From contig JAILXR010000001.1 of the NCBI GenBank assembly GCA_050789445.1, forward strand, positions 1,054,001 through 1,118,000: DNA of 64,000 nucleotides, in the 5' to 3' direction. Positions 37,398 through 46,389 of the stretch are shown piece by piece (the stretch's first letter is position 1; every line of letters begins with the position of its first letter). This stretch comes from JAWSVE01 sp050789445 (GTDB lineage: Bacteria; Pseudomonadota; Gammaproteobacteria; Pseudomonadales; Cellvibrionaceae). The notes below the pieces were generated by a model. That model was not told the DNA's origin. It worked only from the letters and a program-made list of their open reading frames with translations, and did no database searches. Both the position numbers and the translations under genes were made by a program.

Positions 37398-37916
37398 ATG
37401 AACATCACAGATATAAAATTCATTTATATAATCAAGCAAGTTGCATCAATCAGCCTTCTCACATTTTTAGTAAGCAGCTGTTCAACCAGAACAGCTAAAA
37501 TAGATAAGGCATTAAACACAAAAGAATATTGTGATCGGTATTTTGTTTATCGGATGTGTGCAAAAGATTTTGACGGGGATGGAATCGTTGACGGAATGTA
37601 CTTTGAAGATTCAAACGATATTTTTATGTATCGAGAAACAGAAAAAAAACTAGTCGAAAATTATCACCCATTTCATATCTGCGCTCAAGTGATGGACCAG
37701 AAGCTTACTGATGCCAGTAGTGCCCTGCTAGGTATTAATGAAGATACCAGTCGTTTAAAACGATCCGAATTAAAATCCAGTATCTTTGTTAACTACATGC
37801 GCTATGCATCTGCCATTAATCAATGTAACAAAAAATATGGCAACGATAATTTTGACATGACAGAAGAAGATGATTTTGGATTATCTGAAGATGATGAGTA
37901 CAACGACGAATATTAA
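37398..37916 (+). CDS. Hypothetical lipoprotein with an EF-hand-like loop
   Basis: 172 aa. A signal peptide ends in a lipobox, LTFLVSSC (Cys28). The mature part contains DFDGDGIVDGMYFE (residues about 57-70), a good match to a calcium-binding EF-hand/dockerin-type loop, and an acidic C-terminal tail (EEDDFGLSEDDEYNDEY). Family not recognised. Probably an outer-membrane or periplasmic lipoprotein. Confidence 0.6.
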   Translation: MNITDIKFIYIIKQVASISLLTFLVSSCSTRTAKIDKALNTKEYCDRYFVYRMCAKDFDGDGIVDGMYFEDSNDIFMYRETEKKLVENYHPFHICAQVMDQKLTDASSALLGINEDTSRLKRSELKSSIFVNYMRYASAINQCNKKYGNDNFDMTEEDDFGLSEDDEYNDEY

Positions 37917-37991
37917 TTGATCTCAAACGCTTTTTTCTATCTTGGTTTTTTAAAAGAATTTCAAGCTCCATACTAACAATTAGTCGTCGAT

Positions 37992-39428
37992 CTAATTTCC
38001 TTGCTTCCCCGTACCAATCTGCTTTTGCATTAAAACCCAAATAACAAAAAAACCGAATACAATGCCGGGCAAGCCCTCGTAGACAGCATTGTGCCAACCG
38101 AGATAGCGCCAAATAAGCGCTATGGAAAGACCAACTATAACAGCTAAAACGCTAACGGCTTCACTTGGCTTCCACCCCAAACATAGAGCCAGCAGCAATG
38201 GTGCAAACGCACTAGCAAGTCCAGCCCAAGCCAAAATCACCAAACTAAAAACACTTTGATTATTTGAAAGTGCTAATAGTAAAGCGCAACCAGTGATTAT
38301 CACTGTCGTAATCTTAATCATCAGGGGTTTTTCAATATTTTTCGGAAGTAAATCGTGAGTCACCGCAGCTGAACAGCTCAATACTAACGAATCAGCAGTA
38401 GACATAGTCGCAGCAAAAATTCCAGCCAGTACTAAACCAACAAGAACAGGCGGCAACAACTCAAGAGCCATTGTTGGCAATGCTAACTCAGCATCAAAAT
38501 TACCCGTATCAGATAAATAAATACGAGAAAGCAAACCCACACACGTCGCTAAACAATAAAATGCGGTAAACCATAAGTAATACCAAATGCGTGCTACACG
38601 CATACTATTACTTTCTTTCAGCGCCATAAATCGGACCATAATATGTGGCTGGCCTATCACCGAAAACCCAGCAAACAACCAACTAACCGCAAAGATAATC
38701 GCACCGGCGAAACCTGGTAAAACGAGATCTTTTGGAAACCAATCAAGGAAGCCATCAATTGCATTCATGCTAACAATAGCTGCATCAACACCACCCAAAG
38801 ATTGTGTTGCGACAACCAGTAATAAAGACATTGCAACAATCATAACTGTCGACTGTGCGGCATCAGTCCATATAGATGCTCTAATCCCTCCCGCAAAGCA
38901 ATAAATCGCCACCATCACAGCGCCAATAAAAGCACCCACCCAAGAAGGCCAACCAAATAAAACATAGAGCGCTTTACTACCAGCAACAAGTTGGGCGCTG
39001 GCATATGCAAGAAGAAAAATAAGAGATAGCAAGCCAATCAAACGTTGTAGGCCGTTATTGTTACCACCATACCAATGGCTAAGCACTCCGGCATAACTAA
39101 CCTGTTGCGTTCTTGTTGTTGCTTTTTTTAAACGGGAATGCACAAAGGTTGACGCTAGAAAATCACCCAATATCCATCCAAACATTAACCAAATCGACGC
39201 CAAACCTGTTACGTACGTATACCCTATAACGCCAATAAACATGTAGCCGCTATTGTTGGTTGCCACTGCTGACAATCCCACAAGCCAAGGTTTTACACTG
39301 CCATCCGCTAAATAATAATCCTGCTTAGAACCTCGACTTTTCAGAACAGAGGATAAACCAATTAAAGTAAATACAACTAAAAAACAAGCAAATGAAAATA
39401 TAATGTTAAATGATGAAGATTCAAACAT
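37992..39428 (-). CDS. Sodium:solute symporter (SSS family)
   Basis: 478-aa transporter with 12-13 helices in the LeuT fold, PutP-like. Family marks are YYLADGSVKPWLVGLSAVATNNSGYMFIGVIG near residues 38-70, GGIRASIWTDAAQS near 180 and AGIFAATMSTADSLVLSCSAAVTHDL near 330. It lies downstream of ectABC-ask on the same strand and may import a compatible solute such as proline, betaine or ectoine; this is inferred from position only. Confidence 0.87.
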   Translation of the reverse strand: MFESSSFNIIFSFACFLVVFTLIGLSSVLKSRGSKQDYYLADGSVKPWLVGLSAVATNNSGYMFIGVIGYTYVTGLASIWLMFGWILGDFLASTFVHSRLKKATTRTQQVSYAGVLSHWYGGNNNGLQRLIGLLSLIFLLAYASAQLVAGSKALYVLFGWPSWVGAFIGAVMVAIYCFAGGIRASIWTDAAQSTVMIVAMSLLLVVATQSLGGVDAAIVSMNAIDGFLDWFPKDLVLPGFAGAIIFAVSWLFAGFSVIGQPHIMVRFMALKESNSMRVARIWYYLWFTAFYCLATCVGLLSRIYLSDTGNFDAELALPTMALELLPPVLVGLVLAGIFAATMSTADSLVLSCSAAVTHDLLPKNIEKPLMIKITTVIITGCALLLALSNNQSVFSLVILAWAGLASAFAPLLLALCLGWKPSEAVSVLAVIVGLSIALIWRYLGWHNAVYEGLPGIVFGFFVIWVLMQKQIGTGKQGN

Positions 39429-39743
39429 GGCTTAGTTTTCTCGTTTTTATTTTTCTCAATGAATCCCCACTTGAAGCTATTAATTTTAATGCGCGTGAGT
39501 ATTTAAAGGAGTGGTATTGCCTTGTGAATAATAAACAATCTGTTGTATCAATTCGTTTTTTTGGGCCGCCATTTTCGCTAGCAATTGCTTAAGCTTACCT
39601 AGTACATAAAGATCCTCAAAAAGAGACTCCGTTATTCGCTCACCAAAATACTTTTGTCTTTAGCTTCAGCCTCGACAATTTCACTTTCAGATTCTGCAGA
39701 AAATGCCACCCCTGCATAAAAGAACAGCTTAAAACAATAAAAA
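39429..39743. other. Intergenic, 315 bp
   Basis: Between the symporter start and ask stop (both minus strand). A short minus-strand frame near 39632-39740 has an acidic tail (EIVEAEAKDKSILVSE) but no credible start, so it is not called. A 60-residue plus-strand frame at 39410 overlaps the symporter start and is not believed. No clear terminator seen for ask. Confidence 0.4.
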
Positions 39744-41210
39744 TCAAGCGGCACATATTGCTTTACCGTGTTCGTGTACCTCAACAAGACATCGATGAAG
39801 GCTTTTAACGGCCAGTTCATAATCCTTTTCATCGACAATAAACTGCATATCAACCTGACGCATTGACTGATGCATTGCTTGAACATTAATTTTCTGATCC
39901 GATAATGCTGTAACCGCTTTCGCAAGAATACCTGTCACTTTCATATCGCTACCAATTGCAGAAACAATCGCGGACTTACTTATTTTAAATTCAGCGTCAG
40001 GATAAACTTCTTCTAGCGCCTTTCGTAATCGTTTCATCGTTTTCAAGTTCGTCGATAAATAATGTGCGATTGTATTAGCATTAATATCTTTAGTAACAAC
40101 TTGAACTTTAAATCGGCGCAAGGCGGCTAAAATATTTTGCTCATATAAATCAACCTGCCCCACCATATCCTGATCAAACAATTCAAAAACATAAATGCCT
40201 TTACTGCCAGCAATAATTTCGACTCTCGGAGAATCACTCACATAATCTTTAGTAATCACTGTACCTTCGTGATCTGGCTCAAATGTATTTTTTATCCGGA
40301 GTGGAATGGCATTTTGTCGCAAACCTTTTGCAGCTTTTGGATGTATCGCTTCCATCCCTAAGTTAGCCAACTGATCGGCAACATCGTAATTAGTACGTCC
40401 AATTGGAACAGCTTTAGCTTCACCTACTATGCGAGGATCAGCACTGCTTAAATGGAATTCTTTGTGGATGACAGCTTCAGAAGCTTGTGTAAGCACGGCA
40501 GTTCGACTAAAAATCATTTCACTGTAACCGCGATTGTAACTTGCCATAAGACCGCTTTCTGTATGCGCGTAACCAGTCACTATAGGAAGCTGTGTCGATA
40601 GATCAATTGATTCAAATGCCTGTAATATATGCTCATCTAACGACATACTCTTAGCTGATTGCCATCCACTAAGATCTACAAAACAAGCATTAACACCATC
40701 ACGTTGCAGTAGCTGTGCTGTATTCCAAGCACTATGAACTTCACCAATACTGGCTAGCATTTCTCTAACTGATTCAAGGTGCTGTGTTAAAGAGAAATGT
40801 CCATGCCGACAAAGCCGCTGTAAATCAGTTAAGCATTCTTGCGCAGAATCGAGTCGCTCATCAATAAACCTATTAGCTTGAGCCAGTTTTTTACCTTCAT
40901 AGAAAAGGCCCTCATTAATTGAATGAAGCTTCTCTCTTAGTGCTGCCATTGCTTCTAGCCAACTTTCATTGTAATTTTCACTCGCTGCAAACAACGCATA
41001 AATACCTGGTTGACCTGATTTCTTATGCTCCAACAAATCATTGGTGACTCCGCCATAAGCTGACACCACAAATACTCTTTGATAGTGATTTTTTTTCGAA
41101 GACTTTAATATGATATTGTCTCGCACAGCGACATAATCACTCATCGATGTGCCACCAATTTTTTCTACGCTATGCTTCATGTTGATAGCGTCTTGCTCTA
41201 AAGAAGTCAT
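39744..41210 (-). CDS. ask: Aspartate kinase of ectoine synthesis
   Basis: 488 aa. Phosphorylates aspartate at the head of the ectoine route. The kinase motif VEKIGGTSMSDYVAVRDNI (KxGGTS) opens the protein, and HLSSADPRIVGEAKAVPIGRTNYDVADQLANLGMEAIHPKA is diagnostic. Two ACT domains fill the C-terminal part. It is the ectoine-type Ask_Ect found after ectC in many halophiles, reported to be less feedback-inhibited than housekeeping LysC. AAAGGTAGGT precedes the ATG. Confidence 0.93.
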   Translation of the reverse strand: MTSLEQDAINMKHSVEKIGGTSMSDYVAVRDNIILKSSKKNHYQRVFVVSAYGGVTNDLLEHKKSGQPGIYALFAASENYNESWLEAMAALREKLHSINEGLFYEGKKLAQANRFIDERLDSAQECLTDLQRLCRHGHFSLTQHLESVREMLASIGEVHSAWNTAQLLQRDGVNACFVDLSGWQSAKSMSLDEHILQAFESIDLSTQLPIVTGYAHTESGLMASYNRGYSEMIFSRTAVLTQASEAVIHKEFHLSSADPRIVGEAKAVPIGRTNYDVADQLANLGMEAIHPKAAKGLRQNAIPLRIKNTFEPDHEGTVITKDYVSDSPRVEIIAGSKGIYVFELFDQDMVGQVDLYEQNILAALRRFKVQVVTKDINANTIAHYLSTNLKTMKRLRKALEEVYPDAEFKISKSAIVSAIGSDMKVTGILAKAVTALSDQKINVQAMHQSMRQVDMQFIVDEKDYELAVKSLHRCLVEVHEHGKAICAA

Positions 41211-41263
41211 TACCTACCTTTCATTTTTCTATCAGCTAAAAAGCGAATGAAATATTACATCGC

Positions 41264-41665
41264 TCAACAAACAGATTCCGCTTCAAGTTCATAAGCACCT
41301 TCAGAGTTATGGACTTCTTTGCCATTTAGTGGCGGATTAAAAACACACGCCATTTTCATCTCCTGAAATGCTCTCAAAATATGCTTATCATTTTTATTTA
41401 AATTATAAAGCGTACCAGGAGTGATAGAATACTTTTTCCCATCTTCTACAGTTTCAACTTCTCCCTCACCTGAAATACAATAAACAGACTCAAGATGATT
41501 CTGATAATGCATAGGAAAGTCAGCACCTTTATAGATTGTTGTAATATGAAAAGAAAAACCCATTCCATCGCCTTTCAATAACAATCGCGTGCTTTCCCAA
41601 TTACCATCTGGCGATACAATACGACGTTCAGTAAGCTCTTCTTTATCTAAATGCCTGACTATCAC
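41264..41665 (-). CDS. ectC: Ectoine synthase
   Basis: Cupin enzyme that closes the ring of N-acetyl-diaminobutyrate to ectoine. The GTG at 41663-41665 (opening IVRHLDKEEL) is chosen because a GGAGG (41674-41678) lies eight bases before it, and it gives the normal 133-aa length; the frame could extend to a TTG at 41680. LLLKGDGMGFSFHITTIYKGADFPMHYQNHLESVYCISGEGEVE contains the iron-binding glutamate/histidine region, and NKNDKHILRAF the second. Confidence 0.95.
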   Translation of the reverse strand: MIVRHLDKEELTERRIVSPDGNWESTRLLLKGDGMGFSFHITTIYKGADFPMHYQNHLESVYCISGEGEVETVEDGKKYSITPGTLYNLNKNDKHILRAFQEMKMACVFNPPLNGKEVHNSEGAYELEAESVC

Positions 41666-41720
41666 TTCATTATCCTCCAATCTAACCTTAAAAATTTAAT
41701 CGTAAAAATAAAAATAGAGA

Positions 41721-43034
41721 TCAACCATTAACCGCTTGTCTATTATCAAAATAATCAAGTTCTTCCGGAATACTTCCTTCTTTTAAACAAACTTCTTTAA
41801 TGGCATGTTCAACAATATCAATTCCTTTTTTAAGGTTTTCATCGCTAATTGTTAAAGGGCATAAAAACTTTACAACCTGGTCATCCGCACCGCTAGTTTC
41901 AATAATCATTCCTTCCTTAAATGCACGCTTCGTTATGGCTCCTGCCAACTCACCATTCACACAGTTAATACCTTGAAACATACCTCGACCACGCGCAGTG
42001 AAATTTCCCTGTCCGTATTTTGCGACAATAGCTTCAAGCCGCTCAGAAACATAACGGCCTTTACGCTTAATTAATTTAGAAAATTTATCATCAGACCAAA
42101 AAGAATCAATCGCTGCTTTAGCAGTGATAAATGCAAGATTATTGCCTCGGAAAGTACCGTTATGTTCACCGGGCTTCCATTGATCTAGCTCAGGTTTCAT
42201 CATCACAACTGCAAAAGGCAAACCATAACCACTAAGAGATTTAGAAAGCGTTATAATATCCGGCTCGATGCCCGCTTCTTCAAAACTAAAATAATCCCCA
42301 GTTCGACCACAACCGGCCTGTATATCATCAACGATTAAAAGTAATCCGTGTTTTTTACAAACTGTTTGTAAATTTCTCAACCATTCAAAGCTGGCAACAT
42401 TAATACCACCCTCTCCCTGAACCGTTTCAACAATCACAGCCGCTGGTGAATTAATACCACTGCTGGAGTCAGACAATACTTTGTCGAGATAATCTGTTGT
42501 ATCGACACCATCACCTAAATAACCATCAAAAGGCATTCGGTGAGTTCCACTTAAACTAACACCGGCCGCATCGCGATGATGAGAGTTACCTGTTGCCGCC
42601 AAAGAACCTAAACTGACTCCGTGAAAACCATTTGTGAAAGTCACAATGTTTTGTTGTCCTGTGACATTCCGCGCAATTTTCATTGCAGCTTCGACAGCAT
42701 TTGTACCTGTTGGGCCAGTGAATTGAACCATATAATCCATACCACGCGGCTTAAGTATTTTCTCATTAAACACCTCGAGAAATTCACCTTTCGCTTTTGT
42801 ATGCATATCAAGCCCATGACAAATTCCATCAGCGTTAATATATTCAACGAGCTTTTCTTTAAAGATTGGGTTGTTATGTCCGTAATTCAAAGTTCCCGCA
42901 CCAGATAAAAAATCTAAATACTGGTTACCATCATTATCATACAAGTACTCACCTTGTGCTTTATTAAATACACGAGGAAACGCTCTAGCGTAACTTTGTA
43001 CTTCCGATTCGATTTCTTCAAAAATTTTCATCAT
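41721..43034 (-). CDS. ectB: Diaminobutyrate-2-oxoglutarate transaminase
   Basis: PLP aminotransferase converting aspartate semialdehyde to 2,4-diaminobutyrate, 437 aa. Seen: FNKAQGEYLYDNDGNQYLDFLSGAGTLNYGHNNP near the start, MVQFTGPTGTNAVEAAMKIAR, the cofactor Asp in LLIVDDIQAGCGRTG and PLP-Lys in TLSKSLSGYG. Second gene of ectABC-ask, all on one strand with short gaps. Confidence 0.96.
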   Translation of the reverse strand: MMKIFEEIESEVQSYARAFPRVFNKAQGEYLYDNDGNQYLDFLSGAGTLNYGHNNPIFKEKLVEYINADGICHGLDMHTKAKGEFLEVFNEKILKPRGMDYMVQFTGPTGTNAVEAAMKIARNVTGQQNIVTFTNGFHGVSLGSLAATGNSHHRDAAGVSLSGTHRMPFDGYLGDGVDTTDYLDKVLSDSSSGINSPAAVIVETVQGEGGINVASFEWLRNLQTVCKKHGLLLIVDDIQAGCGRTGDYFSFEEAGIEPDIITLSKSLSGYGLPFAVVMMKPELDQWKPGEHNGTFRGNNLAFITAKAAIDSFWSDDKFSKLIKRKGRYVSERLEAIVAKYGQGNFTARGRGMFQGINCVNGELAGAITKRAFKEGMIIETSGADDQVVKFLCPLTISDENLKKGIDIVEHAIKEVCLKEGSIPEELDYFDNRQAVNG

Positions 43035-43145
43035 TTACCTTTTAACATTAAGAATGAATTAGTTCTAAAACAAAAAATATCTTAGTAACAAACAATCACT
43101 GATTCTTTTTATCTTGGTAACAAAACTAGATCAATCGCAGCATGC

Positions 43146-43637
43146 TTACCTATTGATGGGTCCGATTCTTACTAGCATTTCTGAGTCGTGCTGACCTGAA
43201 AAATGCTTCTCTTTATCGAATAATATTTCTCTCGACAATGGCGCTGAGTACTTTTCTGAAATCTTTTCAAACACGGCCCATGAAGATTTGTTATTGACTG
43301 TAATCGTCGTTTCGATAAAACAAAGGTCGCTCGACGTCTCTCGATCAATAATGTGATCGATCATCTTTCCCGCCATACCATTACCACGAGCCTCTTCACC
43401 CACAGCGACCTGCCACACGAATAATGTATTTTTCCTATCAGGAACAATATATCCACTAACAAAACCTACTAACCTGCCTTCTTTCTGAAGCACTACCGAT
43501 GTAGAAGAAAAATGAACACATTGAAGCAAATTGCAATACACAGAGTTGGTATCAAGAGGCGGGCAAGATTTAATTAGCTCCGATACAAAAAAACCATCAC
43601 TTGCAGATGGTTTTCGAAATATGAACTCATTCATCAT
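43146..43637 (-). CDS. ectA: Diaminobutyrate acetyltransferase
   Basis: GNAT enzyme that N-acetylates 2,4-diaminobutyrate. 163 aa. FIFRKPSASDGFFVSELIKSCPPLDTNSVYCNLLQCVHFSSTSVV is the diagnostic N-terminal block, FVWQVAVGEEARGNGMAGKMIDHII the acetyl-CoA site, and ETTITVNNKSSWAVFEKIS the end. First gene of the operon; starts ATGATG. The promoter region upstream holds the EctR palindrome. Confidence 0.94.
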   Translation of the reverse strand: MMNEFIFRKPSASDGFFVSELIKSCPPLDTNSVYCNLLQCVHFSSTSVVLQKEGRLVGFVSGYIVPDRKNTLFVWQVAVGEEARGNGMAGKMIDHIIDRETSSDLCFIETTITVNNKSSWAVFEKISEKYSAPLSREILFDKEKHFSGQHDSEMLVRIGPINR

Positions 43638-43773
43638 TTAACTTTTTAGCCTATTCTACCCATATTATTTAATTACAGATCTAAACAATATCGCCAGCCT
43701 TTACCTTAAAACACCCTGAAAAAAATTAATAAAAGCTGTAAGAAATAGGTAAAAGACCAAAAATACAATATAT

Positions 43774-43791
43774 TGTTTAGACGTCTAAACA
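43774..43791. promoter_or_regulatory. Perfect 18-bp palindrome, probable EctR operator
   Basis: tgtttagac/gtctaaaca is a perfect inverted repeat in the gap between divergent ectA and the MarR gene, 137 bp from the ectA start and 60 bp from the regulator's first start codon. MarR proteins bind such palindromes. Confidence 0.7.
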
Positions 43792-43850
43792 TAGTACACT
43801 AAACAATTTTTTTTCACACTAACAAACGGTGACGATAAGTTAGATACCCT

Positions 43851-44435
43851 TTGAAATTGTGTCGTAAAACGGTAATTGAAGCGTATATAATCGGCGCCAT
43901 TATACTTGCAACAACTAAAGTCAAGATTAACGAGGAAGAGAAACTGAACAACATCGAAGAAGTACTGATATCTTTGCGCAGAGTGATCAGAGCAACCGAT
44001 CTACACTCCAAACACCTAGCTAAAACAACTGGACTAACCGCGCCTCAAATACTTTTACTGCAAACAATTCGCAATAATGATGAAGCCACCATTGGTGCAC
44101 TCGCTAATGAGATTAGCTTAAGCCAAGCGACAGTCACCACGATTTTAGATCGCCTAGAAAAAAGAGGCATTATCTATCGCAAAAGATCCGAAACAGACAA
44201 AAGAAAAGTACACGCTCATTTGACTGAAAACGGATTAAGCCTTCTTAAAGATGCGCCTATTCCACTGCAAGAACAATTTGCCACTCAATTCAATTTACTT
44301 GAAGAATGGGAACAGACAATGATCATCTCATCAATACAGCGAGTAGCGAGAATGATGGACGCACAGAATATTGATGCCTCACCTGTTTTGGATATCGGGA
44401 CTCTGGATAGGCATGAGCAAACAGCAAAATCATAA
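43851..44435 (+). CDS. ectR: MarR family regulator, EctR-like
   Basis: 194 aa from TTG at 43851. The winged helix-turn-helix is TTGLTAPQILLLQTIRNNDEATIGALANEISLSQATVTTILDRLEKRGIIYRKRSETDKRKVHAHLTENG. Divergent from ectA, the EctR position. No ATG occurs before the conserved domain: TTG 43851 or CTG 43944 (after gaggaagag) are options, so the first about 30 residues may not be translated. EctR represses ectABC-ask in known methylotrophs; here repression at the palindrome is inferred. Confidence 0.87.
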   Translation: MKLCRKTVIEAYIIGAIILATTKVKINEEEKLNNIEEVLISLRRVIRATDLHSKHLAKTTGLTAPQILLLQTIRNNDEATIGALANEISLSQATVTTILDRLEKRGIIYRKRSETDKRKVHAHLTENGLSLLKDAPIPLQEQFATQFNLLEEWEQTMIISSIQRVARMMDAQNIDASPVLDIGTLDRHEQTAKS

Positions 44436-45013
44436 TTTGAATCTTAATTAGGACTGTAAAACTCCACTATTAAACAAATGCGAAGCCACATCAATCGCCA
44501 AAACCTTTACCATTTGACGAGAACACTTCAAATCTGAAATTGCTTTGCATTTCAATAGACACCCTGAATCAGTCAATAAAACTGATTGAAGTAGTGTCAA
44601 AAGAAAAATCAACCTTAGATTGAATCTCGAAAGGTATTAGGATTAGGAGACAGGAGCTGATTAGCACAAGCTAGGATTTCCTAGAACATCTATGGATGGT
44701 GCTGGAGTATCAAATGGTGCCCGGGGCCGGATTCAACGATCTTAATAGAATCAATGACTTATAAGCGTCAGTTCGTACCAAAATCGCAGATTTACATGAG
44801 GTGTCGGATTTGCTGCCGACAAGGTAATTGTATGACGCGGCACCGACAAGCACAAGTCCCTCTCCTCTATAGTGATAGCCAGTTCAATTCCAGAATCGGG
44901 AATTGAACTGGTAATAGCGCTAATTGGCGTGCCATATCGCAGAATCTCAGGCGTCTTACCGTTATACTGCTGGCTTTTAATCCTTCCCCTAATGATACGA
45001 TAAGGATCATTGT
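44436..45013. other. Intergenic boundary, 578 bp, with tRNA-3'-like sequence and hairpins
   Basis: No gene seen. At 44715-44737 the minus strand reads gttgaatccggccccgggca then cca, resembling the T-arm end and acceptor 3' half of a tRNA (acceptor cccgggc, A, CCA), but no matching 5' half is present. Two perfect hairpins follow: tgtcgg/ccgaca (44802-44821) and the 13-bp ccagttcaattcc / ggaattgaactgg (44879-44911). They mark the change from chromosome backbone to accessory DNA. Confidence 0.5.
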
Positions 45014-45592
45014 ATGCCGCTGCCCCATGAGCATGTCGTCAATCACGCCATTGATAGTTTCGCCAAAAAAGAAAATCCCTCGCTACTGGACTGGAATCAC
45101 CTCAAAGTTATCTCCCAGATACAGCAAGGCTTGGTTGCCTATGAAGCACAAGGGAGAGGCATGAGCTTTGAGCAGCTTATGAACGAAACCCATGACTCTA
45201 GTCGATTAGCCCGTCACATGACGGCTAATGGAGATCCACGCCCTCATAGACTCTGCGACTGTCATGCCATCATTGCAGGTAAAGATCCTCGCTCTGTACC
45301 CATGCGCGCCATGATGGCGTGGGTCAAAATGCGTATCGACTTTCCGCTTAATGGCGCGTGGTTGCCACATAACACCGCCGCCAAACCCCATATGCCACGT
45401 AAGCTCAACAAAGCGGTTCCCCATAGTCGTATTCATCGCAATGGCTATTATCGGTGGCTGGGTACATTAATTGACCAGACACGCATCAAAGATGATAAAT
45501 CACTGGCACAGACACTCAGAGATATACGGTTTAAACTGGAAACCTGTACCTTCCCTAGCTATGTGATGTTAAGAGCGGATCAATTGCCATGA
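45014..45592 (+). CDS. AHH/HNH-like nuclease toxin domain, orphan
   Basis: 192 aa. Residues 73-150 match the layout of AHH nucleases (HNH/ENDO VII fold) of polymorphic toxins: HRLCDCHAIIAGKD (H78, H84), then NGAWLPHNTAAKPHMPRKLNKAVPHSRIHRNGYYRWL with WLP, H137, H141 and the YY pair. The second His of AHH is Ala here (CHA), so activity should be tested. The N-terminal 70 residues lack a delivery domain or signal peptide. The next gene overlaps by 4 nt and looks like its immunity protein. G+C appears higher than in neighbours. Confidence 0.6.
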   Translation: MPLPHEHVVNHAIDSFAKKENPSLLDWNHLKVISQIQQGLVAYEAQGRGMSFEQLMNETHDSSRLARHMTANGDPRPHRLCDCHAIIAGKDPRSVPMRAMMAWVKMRIDFPLNGAWLPHNTAAKPHMPRKLNKAVPHSRIHRNGYYRWLGTLIDQTRIKDDKSLAQTLRDIRFKLETCTFPSYVMLRADQLP

Positions 45593-46173
45593 TGTACCGT
45601 ATCCACCATGATGAAAATTACCTTATGCATGTGATTCCGCCTGTTGAGTCCATGAATAAGCTCGGCGCGGAGCATGGTACATTTGCGTTTAATGCTGAAC
45701 CCAAGAAATATGCAGAGGTTTGGCAACCTCTGCATATTGAATTTCAAGCATGTACAGGAAGCAAAGCCAAAGCTATCCCTGATATTTCTGAGAATTTTGG
45801 CAGGCTGTTTCTATCACACAAGGCTTATACAGTTCTGAAAGAATTACTCTCGAACAGTGGTGAGTTTTTATCTGTCACTTACGGCGATGGCGAGCAAGGA
45901 TATATTTTTAACCCCCTACTCACAGCGGAACAATTAAGCGCCCTAGATGAAAAACTCACCACGCACGATCCACACGGCAATCTGGAACATTTTGGTTTTG
46001 TAGAAACAAAGCTGAACAATGCCGCTATTTTCAAGACGCAGCTAGACACCTTCAAAGGCATTTTTTGTAGCGAAGATTTTAAGCGCACATATGAGGCGGC
46101 ACATCTGACAGGAATCTCTTTCCATCCCGATGTTTCTAATCCGATTGGGGAAGCCTACGGAACAGAGCAGTAA
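45589..46173 (+). CDS. Probable immunity protein (Imm11/DUF1629-like)
   Basis: 194 aa, overlapping the toxin gene by 4 nt (ATGATG start), so translation is coupled. The pattern resembles DUF1629/Imm11: a middle block with LFLSHKAYTVLKELLSNSGEFLSVTYGDGEQGYIFNPL, and the end GIFCSEDFKRTYEAAHLTGISFHPDVSNPIG that is typical of the family. Contains no signal peptide. Its pairing with a nuclease gene supports an immunity role; the family call itself is moderate. Confidence 0.55.
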   Translation: MMYRIHHDENYLMHVIPPVESMNKLGAEHGTFAFNAEPKKYAEVWQPLHIEFQACTGSKAKAIPDISENFGRLFLSHKAYTVLKELLSNSGEFLSVTYGDGEQGYIFNPLLTAEQLSALDEKLTTHDPHGNLEHFGFVETKLNNAAIFKTQLDTFKGIFCSEDFKRTYEAAHLTGISFHPDVSNPIGEAYGTEQ

Positions 46174-46389
46174 TATTTCTGAATTAACAGCCTCGTTAAG
46201 CCGTCAAATCCTCTCACGGAGTGAGTTTAAAGTATTTTGTTATGCAAGGTGTGAAATTTGTCGGAATCGTGCCAGCAACGATCTCTGCCTGATTGTGACG
46301 CTACCCCCTCTCCGCGCACTCTTTGTTTTGCTAAACCATCTAACGAAACAACATATTCATAAAGTTAAATGAAAGCTCAAGTTATGCAA

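Noticed and set aside
39410..39592. 60-aa plus-strand frame with a hydrophobic N terminus
   Set aside because: Its start overlaps the symporter start on the other strand and it lacks a ribosome-binding site; the rest has no coding character.
39632..39740. Minus-strand frame with signal-like segment and acidic tail after ask
   Set aside because: No start codon with ribosome-binding site; the upstream part lies inside ask in another frame. Could be a decayed small gene, but not supported.
46130..46372. 80-aa frame after the immunity gene
   Set aside because: Overlaps the end of the immunity gene in another frame and has no ribosome-binding site.
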